62,200 bases of DNA from Clostridia bacterium (GCA_009929735.1 RZZU01000016.1:1-62200), one strand, 5' to 3'; positions 9,623 to 18,520 are shown, numbered from the stretch's first letter. Notes: generated by a model not told the origin, from the sequence alone. Numbers and translations: made by a program.

Positions 9623-10396
9623 ATGAGTAAAGTACGGGTTATCGCAGTGACGAATCAAAAAGGCGGCGTAGGCAAAACAACTACAACAATCAATTTATCT
9701 GCAAGTTTGGCAACCTTCGGAAAAAAAGTTCTGGTGATTGATGCGGATCAACAAGGAAACACAACCAGTGGTCTTGGCCTTGATAAAAACAGCTTAGAAT
9801 TGACGATTTATAATATGCTTTTAGGGGAGGCGTCAATTCCAGAAATAAAGCAAACTACCTGTGTAGAGGGTTTGGAAATACTTCCAGCAAATATCAGCCT
9901 TACCGGTGCTGAAATAGAGTTGATTGGAAAAGAAAATAGAGAATTTATATTACGGGAAGAATTGGTTAAAATAAAAGATGATTATGATTTTATTGTGATT
10001 GATTGCCCGCCTTCTCTAAATTTAATTACAATTAATGCGATGACTGCTGCCGATACCGTTTTGGTACCAATTCAGTGTGAATATTTTGCACTGGAAGGAT
10101 TGGAACAACTTTTGCACACGATTAATCTGGTAAAGAAAAGGCTAAACCCCTATTTAGAAATTGAAGGCATTGTATTCACAATGTTTGATGCAAGAACAAA
10201 TTTGTCGTTGCAGGTGGTCGAGGAAGTAAAACGAAGCTTGGGGAGCAATGTTTACCGCAGTATCATTCCAAGAAATGTTCGCTTGGGCGAAGCACCAAGC
10301 CATGGCTTACCCATACATATGTATGACCCGAAATCCAAGGGCGCAGAGAGCTATTCACTTTTAGCGGAAGAGGTTATTGAAAGGGAGTGGAGCTGA
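9623..10396 (+). CDS. parA: Chromosome-partitioning ATPase ParA (Soj)
   Basis: A 257-residue MinD/ParA-type ATPase that acts with ParB-parS to move or organise replication origins and, in Bacillus, regulates DnaA. The deviant Walker A motif KGGVGKTTTTINL is at about 14-26, followed by VIDADQQGNTTSGLG and the Walker B-like FIVIDCPPSLNLIT. The length matches the Soj subfamily without a DNA-binding extension. AGGCGGGGG precedes ATG 9623. ParB follows after three bases, so the two are translationally close. Confidence 0.96.
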   Translation: MSKVRVIAVTNQKGGVGKTTTTINLSASLATFGKKVLVIDADQQGNTTSGLGLDKNSLELTIYNMLLGEASIPEIKQTTCVEGLEILPANISLTGAEIELIGKENREFILREELVKIKDDYDFIVIDCPPSLNLITINAMTAADTVLVPIQCEYFALEGLEQLLHTINLVKKRLNPYLEIEGIVFTMFDARTNLSLQVVEEVKRSLGSNVYRSIIPRNVRLGEAPSHGLPIHMYDPKSKGAESYSLLAEEVIEREWS

Positions 10397-10399
10397 TTT

Positions 10400-11296
10400 A
10401 TGGCTGCAAAAAAAATGGGACTAGGTTCCAAAGGAATGGGATTAGAAGCATTAATCAATAACAAATTGGAAGATTTTAAAGAAACAGGAAAAGAAATCGG
10501 TAAAGCTGCTGTATGGGAATTGGATATGAACATGATTGAGCCAAACCGTAAGCAGCCAAGAAAGTATTTTGACGAAGCAGCACTGGAGGAATTAGCAGTT
10601 TCCTTAAAAACCTATGGAATGATTCAGCCAATTGTAGTAAGAAAAAACGAAGATTATTATGAAATTATTGCCGGTGAAAGAAGATGGAGAGCGGCAAAAA
10701 TTGCAGGGCTTAAAAAAATTCCTGTAATTGAAAAAAAATGGAAGGATGCAGAGGCTTTTGAGGCATCTTTAGTGGAAAATTTACAAAGAGAAGACTTAAA
10801 TCCAATTGAAGAAGCTGAAAGCTATCATCGGCTGCAGGAAGATTTTGGGTTCAGCCAAGAGCAAATTTCGTCAAAAGTAGGGAAAAGTCGTTCGACAATT
10901 ACAAATTCCCTTCGGTTATTGCAGTTGGATGCAAGAGTATTAAATTTTGTGATTGAAAATAAGCTGACAGGCGGTCATGCCAGAACACTGCTTTCTGTAA
11001 CAGATAAAGAACGCCAATTTGAATTGGCAGAGCACGTCATTGAAGAAGAATTGAGCGTAAGAGCAACCGAAGCATTGGTAAAAGAGGAACTAAATCAAAA
11101 GGATAAAACAAACAAAACGAATCCCGAGAAATTGAAAAATGTAAATCAGCAGGCAGTTGAGCATGAACTGAATACTATTTTTTCAACAAAAGTGAGAATT
11201 AATCAAATGAAGAATAAAGGGAAAATAGAAATAACATATTATTCTCAAGAGGATTTGGATAGACTTTTAACCATTATGAAAAGAATGGAAGGATAA
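10400..11296 (+). CDS. parB: Chromosome-partitioning protein ParB (Spo0J)
   Basis: A 298-residue ParB/Spo0J protein, the CTP-dependent DNA clamp that loads at parS. The N-terminal ParB domain shows the CTPase/arginine motif GERRWRAAKIAG (about 94-105) and ENLQREDLNPIEEA. A helix-turn-helix follows (SQEQISSKVGKSRSTITNSLRLL, about 154-176), and the C-terminal dimerisation domain ends the protein. GGGAGTGGAG lies before ATG 10400. Its targets, two exact parS sites, are 0.9 kb upstream. In spore formers this protein is also tied to sporulation entry. The more distant Noc paralog is less likely given the parA partner and the canonical parS sites. Confidence 0.96.
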   Translation: MAAKKMGLGSKGMGLEALINNKLEDFKETGKEIGKAAVWELDMNMIEPNRKQPRKYFDEAALEELAVSLKTYGMIQPIVVRKNEDYYEIIAGERRWRAAKIAGLKKIPVIEKKWKDAEAFEASLVENLQREDLNPIEEAESYHRLQEDFGFSQEQISSKVGKSRSTITNSLRLLQLDARVLNFVIENKLTGGHARTLLSVTDKERQFELAEHVIEEELSVRATEALVKEELNQKDKTNKTNPEKLKNVNQQAVEHELNTIFSTKVRINQMKNKGKIEITYYSQEDLDRLLTIMKRMEG

Positions 11297-11302
11297 TGAT
11301 TC

Positions 11303-12136
11303 ATGGAATTGTTGCAAGATTATATCATATATATTCTTTTAGGGCTGGGAATAGCGGTTCTTGTACTTTTCAGTCTATGTATCATATTATTTGATAAAAT
11401 AAAAAAACAAAAGAAAAAATACGATTTTTTTATGGGAGCGAACCGCAGACCAAGTCATAATTTAGAAATGAAAATTGAAGAATACTATCAAACCTCAAAA
11501 GAGATTGAGGAAAAGTATGCAAAGCTGTTGGATATGGTTACTGATATGGATAAAACCATGAAAAGCAATATCCAAAAGGTTGGAATGGTGCGCTACAATC
11601 CCTTTGAGGAAATGGGCGGAAACCTCTGCTTTGCATTGGCACTCTTAGATGGAGAGGACAATGGTGTTGTTTTAAATGGCATTCATAGCCGCACCGGCTC
11701 TTTTACCTATGCAAAGCCAATACAAATGGGCGTAAGCATTTATATGCTTTCCGAAGAAGAAATAAAGGCGGTTCAGATGGCGAAGGACCACGCTTATCAG
11801 CCTGTGCATGAAAAAGTGATTAAAGTTAAATTTAAGCCCACCTTTCGCAGAAAGGATAAAGAGCCAGTTATGGAAGAGCAAATTCAGCTTGACATAACCC
11901 AGGATGAAGCAAGCAAAGAAACAAGCAAAGAAACGAGTAAAGAACCAAGCGAAGCAATAGGAGATGTAACCTCGGCTGAAAAAGAGCAAATACTCCAAGA
12001 GGAACTGATGGCAAGCCTAATTGCCGCTGTTGAAATAAAAAATGAGGAAACTGAAAAAACTGAGGGAAAAAAAGAGGATCATAACATTCAAAGAGCACCG
12101 ATTTATATAGAAAAAAAATTGGAAGAAGAAGAATAA
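11303..12136 (+). CDS. DUF4446 family membrane-anchored protein
   Basis: A 277-residue protein of the uncharacterised DUF4446 family, recognised from its usual place after parAB in Clostridia. It has one N-terminal membrane helix (about 8-30), a basic KIKKQKKKYDFF turn, a predicted coiled coil (about 50-85), and a conserved soluble domain (VGMVRYNPFEEMGGNLCFALALLD... NGIHSRTGSFTYAKPI). A long Glu/Lys-rich tail contains ETSKETSKE repeats. It starts six bases after parB and should belong to the same operon. A role in origin tethering or segregation is an inference from context only. Confidence 0.82.
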   Translation: MELLQDYIIYILLGLGIAVLVLFSLCIILFDKIKKQKKKYDFFMGANRRPSHNLEMKIEEYYQTSKEIEEKYAKLLDMVTDMDKTMKSNIQKVGMVRYNPFEEMGGNLCFALALLDGEDNGVVLNGIHSRTGSFTYAKPIQMGVSIYMLSEEEIKAVQMAKDHAYQPVHEKVIKVKFKPTFRRKDKEPVMEEQIQLDITQDEASKETSKETSKEPSEAIGDVTSAEKEQILQEELMASLIAAVEIKNEETEKTEGKKEDHNIQRAPIYIEKKLEEEE

Positions 12137-12203
12137 GATGAAGAAAAGGGGGAGGGGAGAGAAAAAGCAGTTTTTCTAAAACCACCTTTTTTTCTTAGAA
12201 AAA

Positions 12204-12315
12204 TGTGAATATGTGCATAAAAAATGTGGATAATGTGGATAACTTCGTGTTATACTTTGCAAAAAGGATGCATACACAAAAAAACAATCAAAAGTTATCC
12301 ACAAAATGTTGATAA
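12204..12315. promoter_or_regulatory. DnaA-box cluster
   Basis: Four exact matches to the DnaA box TTATNCACA lie within 92 bp. They are TGTGCATAA (12212-12220), two abutting copies of TGTGGATAA (12225-12233 and 12234-12242), all in one orientation, and TTATCCACA (12295-12303) in the other. One-mismatch boxes lie at 12204-12212 and 12307-12315. The region is AT-rich and overlaps a likely promoter (TATACT at 12251-12256) for the HAD gene. This could be an origin element, a DnaA-titration cluster or a DnaA-regulated promoter. Confidence 0.75.
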
Positions 12316-12337
12316 ATCAGTGCAAAAGGAGAAAAAC

Positions 12338-13141
12338 ATGGGATACAAAATGATTTTTTCAGATATGGATGGTACCTTATTGAAAAATGATATTGAGGTA
12401 TCAGAAAAGAACAAAATCGCCATTGAAAAGGCAGTAAAAAAAGGGGTTCAATTTGTCATTTGTACCGGGCGTGGTGTTTTTGGTGTTGAACGTTACCTGA
12501 AACAATTAAATTTAATCGGTCAGGAAGGATATGCAATTTGCCAAAATGGCGGGGCAGTTTATGATTTAAAAGATATGTCGCTTGCCCTCCGAGAAAGCTT
12601 TTCACCGAAAATTTATGCGCCGATTGCGGAATATGCCCGAAAGCTTGGCCTGGAATTATACTATTATGATGATCGAAAATTCATTGCGGAAACGGAAACG
12701 GCACGGGTAAAACGCTACTGCGAAGTAATGGGGAGTGCCGTTAAAATTATGAAAGAGCCTTTGATATATGATGGCGAATTCACAAAATCCCTGATTACCG
12801 GTGATAGGGAAAAATTGCTCTTGGTGCAAAAAATGGTGCAAGACATAGCTGGAAATCAATTAGAATGCTTTTTTTCCAGCAAAGTTTTTATGGAAGTAGT
12901 CAAAAAAGGTGTCAGCAAGGGCAATATTATGGAAGAAACCGCAAGAAAAGCAGGCGTACCTATGAAATCAGTGATTGCTGTGGGGGATAGCGATAATGAT
13001 ATATCCATGATAAAAAAAGCCGGTCTGGGGATAGCGGTTGCCAATGCAGACCCGGAAGTTAAGGAAATTGCTGATTATGTTACAAAAAACAGATGTGAAC
13101 AGGATGCAATCGCAGAAATTATAGAGAAATTTATACTGTGA
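12338..13141 (+). CDS. Cof-type HAD-superfamily phosphatase
   Basis: A 267-residue haloacid dehalogenase-type hydrolase of the Cof subfamily, which dephosphorylates sugar phosphates, flavin phosphates or similar small molecules. Motif I is DMDGTLL (nucleophile Asp9), the conserved CTGRG is near residue 40, and motif IV is GDSDNDISMI in the C-terminal half. A cap domain of the C2 type lies between. AAAAGGAG ends seven bases before ATG 12338; the frame is open upstream through the DnaA-box region but without a start signal or family match. The substrate cannot be inferred. Confidence 0.92.
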   Translation: MGYKMIFSDMDGTLLKNDIEVSEKNKIAIEKAVKKGVQFVICTGRGVFGVERYLKQLNLIGQEGYAICQNGGAVYDLKDMSLALRESFSPKIYAPIAEYARKLGLELYYYDDRKFIAETETARVKRYCEVMGSAVKIMKEPLIYDGEFTKSLITGDREKLLLVQKMVQDIAGNQLECFFSSKVFMEVVKKGVSKGNIMEETARKAGVPMKSVIAVGDSDNDISMIKKAGLGIAVANADPEVKEIADYVTKNRCEQDAIAEIIEKFIL

Positions 13142-13198
13142 GTTAACATAACAATTTTCATCAAGTAAGTGTACAAAAGGGAACCACTTAAAAAACTA

Positions 13199-13228
13199 TT
13201 GATTTTTATTGGTAGTTTGGTATATAAT
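13199..13228 (+). promoter_or_regulatory. Promoter of the serS leader
   Basis: TTGATT (13199-13204) and a consensus TATAAT (13223-13228) are spaced by 18 bases, just upstream of the T-box leader. Confidence 0.7.
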
Positions 13229-13236
13229 AGTGGGAC

Positions 13237-13482
13237 ATAATAGCGTGTGGCGAAAAGTCGCCCATAGGAAAGCTAAATTTTCTGTATTTCTTCAGAGAGT
13301 CGGTGTTTGGTGCGAGCCGATGGAAAAAGAAAATGCTCCACTTTCCAAGCTGCCGATGAAAGTCGGAAGGGTAAGCCCTTTATCGCTGTTTAAAGAGGTT
13401 CGAAATTTTTTCGGGCAATCTGGGTGGCAACGCGGGAAATACTCTCGTCCCTGTTTTTTTAAGGGATCGGGGGTTTTTTTAT
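13237..13482 (+). ncRNA. T-box leader of serS
   Basis: A tRNA-sensing antitermination leader. The distal stem I element AGAGAGTCGGTGTTTGGTGCGAGCC (about 13294-13318) is typical, and the T-box signature GGGTGGCAACGCGGG spans 13422-13436. It is followed by a terminator stem (GTCCCT ... AAGGGATC) and a seven-T run ending near 13480. TCC at 13337-13339, followed by A, is a candidate serine specifier codon, but that placement was made by eye. Uncharged tRNA-Ser should stabilise the antiterminator and switch serS on. Confidence 0.9.
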
Positions 13483-13535
13483 TACCCGATTCCCCAAATT
13501 CGTATATTTTTCATAGAATGAAGGAGGAAATAAAG

Positions 13536-14825
13536 ATGTTGGATATTAAATTTGTAAGGGAAAATCCCGATGTGGTAAGAGAAAATATCAGAAAAAAATT
13601 CCAAGAAAATAAGCTCCCCTTGGTAGACGAGGTCATTGCTTTGGACCTTGAAAACAGAGCCATCAAACAAGAGGTTGAGGTGCTTCGTGCAGAAAGAAAT
13701 AAGCTGTCCAAGGAAATCGGCGGACTTATGGCAAAGGGCTTGAAGGATGAGGCAGAGCAGGTGAAGGCAAAAATTGCGGCAGAAGCTGCAAGGGTTGATG
13801 TGCTGACCGAAAAAGAAAAGGAAATAGAAGAAAAAATCAAGAAAATCATGATGACCATTCCCAATATCATTGATCCTTCCGTTCCGATTGGTAAGGATGA
13901 CAGTCAAAATGTGGAGGTGCAGAAATATGGCGAGCCCGTTGTGCCTGATTTTGAAATCCCCTACCACACAGAAATTATGGAAAGCTTCAAGGGCATTGAT
14001 TTGGAAGCTGCAAGAAAAGTTGCCGGCAATGGTTTCTACTATTTAATGGGTGATATTGCCCGCCTGCATTCTGCTGTTTTGTCATATGCAAGAGATTTTA
14101 TGATTGACCGTGGCTTCACTTACTGCATTCCGCCTTTTATGATTCGCAGTAACGTGGTTACAGGCGTTATGAGCTTTGCGGAAATGGATGCTATGATGTA
14201 TAAAATAGAAGGTGAAGACCTGTATCTGATTGGCACCAGCGAGCATTCCATGATTGGTAAATTTATTGATACCATGAATAAGGAGGAGGACTTGCCGCAT
14301 ACACTAACCAGCTATTCTCCTTGTTTCCGTAAGGAAAAAGGCGCACATGGACTGGAAGAACGTGGCGTATACCGTATTCACCAGTTTGAAAAACAGGAAA
14401 TGATTGTTGTCTGCAAGCCAGAAGAAAGCCCTATGTGGTATGACAAGCTGTGGCAAAACACCGTAGATTTATTCCGTACCATGGATATACCTGTGCGTAC
14501 CTTGGAATGCTGCTCCGGTGACTTGGCAGACTTGAAGGTGAAATCTGTAGACGTAGAGGCATGGTCCCCTAGACAGAAGAAGTATTTTGAAATCGGAAGC
14601 TGCTCCAACTTGGGCGATGCGCAGGCAAGAAGACTGGGCATTCGTGTTGCAGGCGAGGAAGGCAGAAAATACTTTGCGCATACCTTAAATAACACCGTTG
14701 CCGCACCTCCTAGAATGCTGATTGCTTTTTTGGAAAATAATTTGCAGGCGGATGGCAGCGTACGTATCCCTGAGGTATTACGTCCTTATATGGGCGGTTT
14801 AGAAAAGATGGAAAGAAAGAACTGA
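13536..14825 (+). CDS. serS: Seryl-tRNA synthetase
   Basis: A class II aminoacyl-tRNA synthetase of 429 residues that charges tRNA-Ser. The N-terminal long coiled-coil arm (about 28-105, rich in Lys and Glu) binds the tRNA variable arm. The catalytic core carries motif 2 (FRKEKGAHGLEERGVYRIHQFEKQE) and motif 3 (NNTVAAPPRMLIAFLENN). AAGGAGGA sits just before ATG 13536. A longer open frame beginning at 13209 is only read-through of the T-box leader. A weak GC-rich hairpin follows at about 14839-14862. tRNA-Ser(GCU) is encoded 220 bases downstream with its own promoter. Confidence 0.97.
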   Translation: MLDIKFVRENPDVVRENIRKKFQENKLPLVDEVIALDLENRAIKQEVEVLRAERNKLSKEIGGLMAKGLKDEAEQVKAKIAAEAARVDVLTEKEKEIEEKIKKIMMTIPNIIDPSVPIGKDDSQNVEVQKYGEPVVPDFEIPYHTEIMESFKGIDLEAARKVAGNGFYYLMGDIARLHSAVLSYARDFMIDRGFTYCIPPFMIRSNVVTGVMSFAEMDAMMYKIEGEDLYLIGTSEHSMIGKFIDTMNKEEDLPHTLTSYSPCFRKEKGAHGLEERGVYRIHQFEKQEMIVVCKPEESPMWYDKLWQNTVDLFRTMDIPVRTLECCSGDLADLKVKSVDVEAWSPRQKKYFEIGSCSNLGDAQARRLGIRVAGEEGRKYFAHTLNNTVAAPPRMLIAFLENNLQADGSVRIPEVLRPYMGGLEKMERKN

Positions 14826-14997
14826 GTTCAAAAAAATTGGGGGCAGGGCCTTCCTTGTCCCCGAAATTTCAAAATAAAAAAAGAAGAAATGGTTTTTTCC
14901 TGAAAACCCGCAGCAAAAGTAAAACATAAATGGAGTTGTGGAAGTCCTACGTCGTTTGGGAGCAGGAAAGTCCTTCCGTTATAAGTAAAATTACGAC

Positions 14998-15026
14998 TTG
15001 ACAAAGCCTATAAAAAATGATATGAT
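14998..15026 (+). promoter_or_regulatory. Promoter of tRNA-Ser
   Basis: TTGACA (14998-15003) and TATGAT (15021-15026) are separated by 17 bases, 20 bases upstream of the tRNA 5' end. Confidence 0.88.
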
Positions 15027-15045
15027 ATTTTGGCAGTAGGCTTTT

Positions 15046-15133
15046 GGAGAAGTACTCAAGTGGCTGAAGAGGTGCCCCTGCTAAGGGTATAGGTCGTTAA
15101 CGCGGCGCGAGGGTTCAAATCCCTCCTTCTCCG
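15046..15133 (+). tRNA. tRNA-Ser (anticodon GCU)
   Basis: An 88-nt class II tRNA. Acceptor arms GGAGAAG (15046-15052) and CTTCTCC (15126-15132) pair perfectly, with discriminator G at 15133. The anticodon loop CTGCTAA gives GCU, reading AGC/AGU. There is a long variable arm and the T-loop GGTTCAAATCC. CCA is not encoded. It has its own promoter and terminator. Confidence 0.97.
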
Positions 15134-15136
15134 TTT

Positions 15137-15170
15137 TAAAAGAATCCGGTTTGTCGGGTTCTTTTTTTTA
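15137..15170 (+). terminator. Terminator of tRNA-Ser
   Basis: AGAATCCG and CGGGTTCT form an 8-bp stem followed by eight T bases. Confidence 0.8.
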
Positions 15171-15251
15171 TTTCGATAAAAAATGTTTCATGCGAATTTC
15201 ATTTGCGGCGAAAGACATCAAGGATTTTATCAATGATTTTGCGTTGTTTGC

Positions 15252-15280
15252 TTGACAATAAAAGAAGAAACAGGTATAGT
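15252..15280 (+). promoter_or_regulatory. Promoter of the TcmP-like methyltransferase gene
   Basis: TTGACA (15252-15257) and TATAGT (15275-15280) are spaced by 17 bases, 58 bases before the start codon. Confidence 0.8.
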
Positions 15281-15338
15281 AAACAACAAAGAGTTAGACA
15301 AGACTAACTAAAACCAAATTGATAAAAGGAGTATAACT

Positions 15339-16139
15339 ATGTCAATCAAGTTAGACGGAGTAATGGAAACGCTGTTGATTACGCTTTATGTAAAGGCAAA
15401 GGATGCCCTGAGCAGTACCCCTGTGATTCATGATCAAAAAGCTGTTGAAATCGTGAATAAAATAGACTATGATTTTAAAAAATTTGACAGTGGTGAAATG
15501 TCTTATTATGGCGTTTTGGCAAGGGCTAAAATGATGGATGCGCAGGCGAAAAAATTTATCCAAGAAAACCATGATTGCGTCATTGTTTCAATCGGCTGCG
15601 GGCTTGATACCCGGTTTTCACGCATAGATAACGGTAAAATTCAATGGTATAACCTAGATTTTCCCGAAGTGATTGCGCAGAGAGAATTATTTTTTGAAAA
15701 GAACGAGCGAGTGAAAAATATCGGAAAATCAGCGTTAGACGCAACATGGACACAGGATGTCAAAACGGACGGAAAAAAGCTGCTGATTATTTCAGAGGGT
15801 ATGCTCATGTATTTGAAGCAAAACGAAATCAGCCAGCTGCTGCAAATATTGACCTATGGCTTTGACAGCTTTGAGGCGCAGTTCGACCTGCTGTATAAAG
15901 GGCTTGTCAACAAAGCCGCTATGCATGATACGCTGAAAAAAACAAGCGCACAATTTCATTGGGGCGTCACGGATGGCAGTGAGATCGTTGCATTATGCTC
16001 GGCGATACAGCAAAAAGGGCTGATTAATTTTACAGATGAATTAAAGCATTTGCTGCCGGGCATTAAAAAGCTTCTCACACCAATCATGTATATTTCCAAT
16101 AATCGGCTTGGCATCTATACTTATCAAAGAAAAGCATAA
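15339..16139 (+). CDS. Class I SAM-dependent methyltransferase (PPM1/TcmP-like)
   Basis: A 266-residue member of the leucine carboxyl methyltransferase/TcmP family. The S-adenosylmethionine loop is VSIGCGLDTRFSRID, with the acidic YNLDFPEV following and LLIISEGMLMYL marking motif III. Family members O-methylate carboxyl groups of proteins or small molecules, including polyketide-like compounds; nothing nearby indicates the substrate. GGAG precedes ATG 15339. The gene has its own promoter and shares the bidirectional terminator at 16302 with the convergent SIMPL gene, so it is monocistronic. Confidence 0.85.
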   Translation: MSIKLDGVMETLLITLYVKAKDALSSTPVIHDQKAVEIVNKIDYDFKKFDSGEMSYYGVLARAKMMDAQAKKFIQENHDCVIVSIGCGLDTRFSRIDNGKIQWYNLDFPEVIAQRELFFEKNERVKNIGKSALDATWTQDVKTDGKKLLIISEGMLMYLKQNEISQLLQILTYGFDSFEAQFDLLYKGLVNKAAMHDTLKKTSAQFHWGVTDGSEIVALCSAIQQKGLINFTDELKHLLPGIKKLLTPIMYISNNRLGIYTYQRKA

Positions 16140-16301
16140 CGAGCTTTAAGCACCTGAGTGCTTGCCGCTTCTGCGCTGCCGAAAGGAAGTGAATTCCAAA
16201 AAAATGCGAAACTTAGGATTGCAGAGAAGTCTGCTTTTCATCAGCATGAAGAAACCTTGATTTTCCAAAAAAAATGATTTACAAGCTTCTTTTTCAAAAT
16301 A

Positions 16302-16338
16302 AAAAACCCCGCATTGCCAAGCAATGCGGGGTTTTTTT
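16302..16338. terminator. Bidirectional terminator between convergent genes
   Basis: AAAAAACCCCGCATTGC and GCAATGCGGGGTTTTTTT form a perfect stem with A and T tracts on both sides. It serves the methyltransferase gene on + and the SIMPL gene on -. Confidence 0.92.
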
Positions 16339-16376
16339 CTGTTTATTTGAAAAATGTTAAAAGTAAATTTGTTTTT

Positions 16377-17108
16377 TTACAGACCATAAGTTGCGGTGAC
16401 ACTTGCTGTAACCTGAACTTTGTTATACTGAATAACGGTATCGCTGTCGCCGCTTCCGTAGGCAGTGCTGTCCATCATAGCCTTTTCTCTATAATTTGAA
16501 GTTTCCTCGTAGGATTGATAGGACGATTGCTCCACAACGTTTTGAATCTGCCCCAGAGGCTTACCGTATGCCGCCGCAATGGCATTGGCTGAAGCAGAAG
16601 CATTCTTTACTGCCAATTGCAAAGCCTGTGTGTAATAGCGGGTAGAGTCCTCCAATGAGAAAACAACGTTGCTAAAACCTGTGGCACCTGCCTTTAATGC
16701 AGCATCAATATAAGTGCCTGCATTGTCAATATCCTTGATGGTTACCTGAAAATCAGTGTTTGCCTGATAGCGTTCAATGTAGTTTTCCCCAGTTTTTTCA
16801 TTGTAGCTATATGTGGGATATACATAGGAGTAATTTGTAATGATTTTATCCTTTGCTACACCCATTTCCTCCAGTTTACTGATTACCTTTGCAGAAATTT
16901 TGTTATTTTCCTTTTTTGCGGCATCCGAGGTTTTCCCATAGGTTTGAACGGAAAGAGAGATTTGCGCAAGATCAGGCTGCACGGTCACAATACCTGTGCC
17001 GCTGGTGGTGATGGTACCTCCCTCAGCCGCAAAAACAGAAGCAGCAGAACCGAAGGCAAGCACAGTTGCCAAAGATGCAGTAATTAAGAAACGTTTCCAG
17101 TTTTTCAT
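16377..17108 (-). CDS. SIMPL-domain (DUF541) secreted protein
   Basis: A 243-residue exported protein. The N-terminus MKNWKRFLITASLATVLAFGSAASVFAAEGG is a classical signal peptide with likely cleavage after VFA (about residue 28). The rest is one SIMPL/DUF541 domain (GTGIVTVQPDLAQISLSVQTYGKTSDAAKKENN), related to mammalian SIMPL and E. coli YggE, which has been linked to oxidative stress. The biochemical role is unknown. GGGGAAA lies upstream of the start codon. It is convergent with the methyltransferase gene and divergent from the PfkB kinase gene. Confidence 0.88.
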   Translation of the reverse strand: MKNWKRFLITASLATVLAFGSAASVFAAEGGTITTSGTGIVTVQPDLAQISLSVQTYGKTSDAAKKENNKISAKVISKLEEMGVAKDKIITNYSYVYPTYSYNEKTGENYIERYQANTDFQVTIKDIDNAGTYIDAALKAGATGFSNVVFSLEDSTRYYTQALQLAVKNASASANAIAAAYGKPLGQIQNVVEQSSYQSYEETSNYREKAMMDSTAYGSGDSDTVIQYNKVQVTASVTATYGL

Positions 17109-17261
17109 TTATATTTCCCCTTTCATTTTCATTTTCGAGTTATCTTATTTATTGTTATAGACGCAGAAGTTTTCCTTCAGTTCCCAATAAAAAGAAAATT
17201 TTCGATTTTTTTATATTTATGCTATACTGGAGCAAGCGAATAAAGTTAGGAGAGAAAGAGA

Positions 17262-18194
17262 ATGAAACAAACGTTGGTCATTGGTTCCGCTGTGGTGGAT
17301 GTCATTGTAAATATTCCGCATTTGCCTGTCACGGGTGAGGATATTCATATTTCAAAGCAAAGCCGTTCTTTAGGGGGATGCGCCTATTTAACGTCGGATA
17401 TTTTGCGCCATTTTTCTTCGCCATATAGCCTTTGTACGGCTGTAGGCGGCGGCATTTACGGTAATTTTGTTTTGGAGAAGCTGAAGGAGCGAGGCGTTAC
17501 AATTTATGTAAGGCGTCCTGAGGCGGAAAACGGCTGCTGCTATTGCATGGTGGAGGAAGGCGGAGAGAGAACCTTTATTGTCGACCATGGCATTGAATAT
17601 ACCTTTTATGAGTCTTATTTGGAAAGCATTCATACGGAATCTATAGACAGTGTTTATATCTGCGGTTTGGAAATTGAAGAATATACGGGTATGAATATCA
17701 TAGAATATTTGAAAAAGCACCCTTCGTATCAAATATATTTTTCGCCAAGTCCAAGAATTATGAAAATCAATTCCGAAAGAATGGCGGAGGTTTTCAAGCT
17801 TCACCCAATTTTACATTTGAATGAAAAAGAAATTTTGGATTTTACAGCTGCAAATACCATTGAACACGGCGCAAGAACGCTGTATGCAAAAACAGAACGC
17901 CCTGTGATTGTAACGCTGGGGCATAGGGGTGCCTATTGCTTTGATGGGCAGACGGATTTCTATGCGCCACCGGTCAAAACAACAGTGACTGACACCATAG
18001 GCGCAGGGGATTCTCACATAGGGGCGTTGATTGCCGCAAGACGCTTTGGTTTAAGCTTTTCGGAGGCCATAGAAGCGGCGAATTATATTTCGGCCGCTGT
18101 GGTTGCAAAGGAAGGCGGGCTGCTTGAGGATGCAGATTTTAAACAAGCATTGTCCAAAATGCCGTTAAGCCTGCAAAAGAAATTTTCTGTATAA
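17262..18194 (+). CDS. PfkB-family carbohydrate or nucleoside kinase
   Basis: A 310-residue ribokinase-fold kinase. The N-terminal glycine-rich substrate region reads GSAVVDVIVNIPHLPVTGEDIH...LGGCAYLTSDIL, and the C-terminal PfkB signature 2 is DTIGAGDSHIGALIAA with the catalytic Asp in GAGDS. The usual GGxAxN appears as GGCAYLT, a small departure. Likely substrates are a sugar or nucleoside. The gene lies between SIMPL and a PTS-like permease on opposite strands, so no pathway is implied. GGAGAG precedes ATG 17262. Confidence 0.88.
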   Translation: MKQTLVIGSAVVDVIVNIPHLPVTGEDIHISKQSRSLGGCAYLTSDILRHFSSPYSLCTAVGGGIYGNFVLEKLKERGVTIYVRRPEAENGCCYCMVEEGGERTFIVDHGIEYTFYESYLESIHTESIDSVYICGLEIEEYTGMNIIEYLKKHPSYQIYFSPSPRIMKINSERMAEVFKLHPILHLNEKEILDFTAANTIEHGARTLYAKTERPVIVTLGHRGAYCFDGQTDFYAPPVKTTVTDTIGAGDSHIGALIAARRFGLSFSEAIEAANYISAAVVAKEGGLLEDADFKQALSKMPLSLQKKFSV

Positions 18195-18363
18195 GCCTCA
18201 TAAAGGCGGTGGCTTGCATCTTTTGTGTCGGCTTGAACAAAAATGCTCACCAATACCGCTAGTATTCGCTGCGCTTTTTGTTTAGTCTGACGAAAAATCT
18301 GACTGCACATCTGGATACGCATAATTATACGGTATTGCCCGAAAGCCAATTTGATAGGAATTA

Positions 18364-18420
18364 AAAAAAAGCCCGATTGCTTGGCACACTTTTGCCTTGC
18401 AGTACGGGCTTATATTTTTC
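18364..18420 (+). terminator. Terminator of the AAGCCCGATTGC family
   Basis: AAGCCCGATTGC (18369-18380) pairs with GCAGTACGGGCTT (18399-18411), followed by a T-rich run. The left arm repeats the terminator at 4457. The rest of 18195-18520 shows no gene. Confidence 0.7.
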
Positions 18421-18520
18421 TGAACTTGAAAACAAAACAACTTGATTTAGAGAATGATTGCTTGTCCAAACCTAGGTGTGTTGATACACCGAGATGTAAT
18501 TTATGAAAGAATAAATTCTA

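Noticed and set aside
12204..12315. The DnaA-box cluster as the main chromosomal origin
   Set aside because: All genes from 199 to 16139 run in the + direction across the cluster, which suggests that replication passes through from the left. dnaA and dnaN are not visible here. I report it only as a DnaA-box cluster.
13209..13535. N-terminal extension of SerS
   Set aside because: The extension is the translated T-box leader; the family start and ribosome binding site are at 13536.
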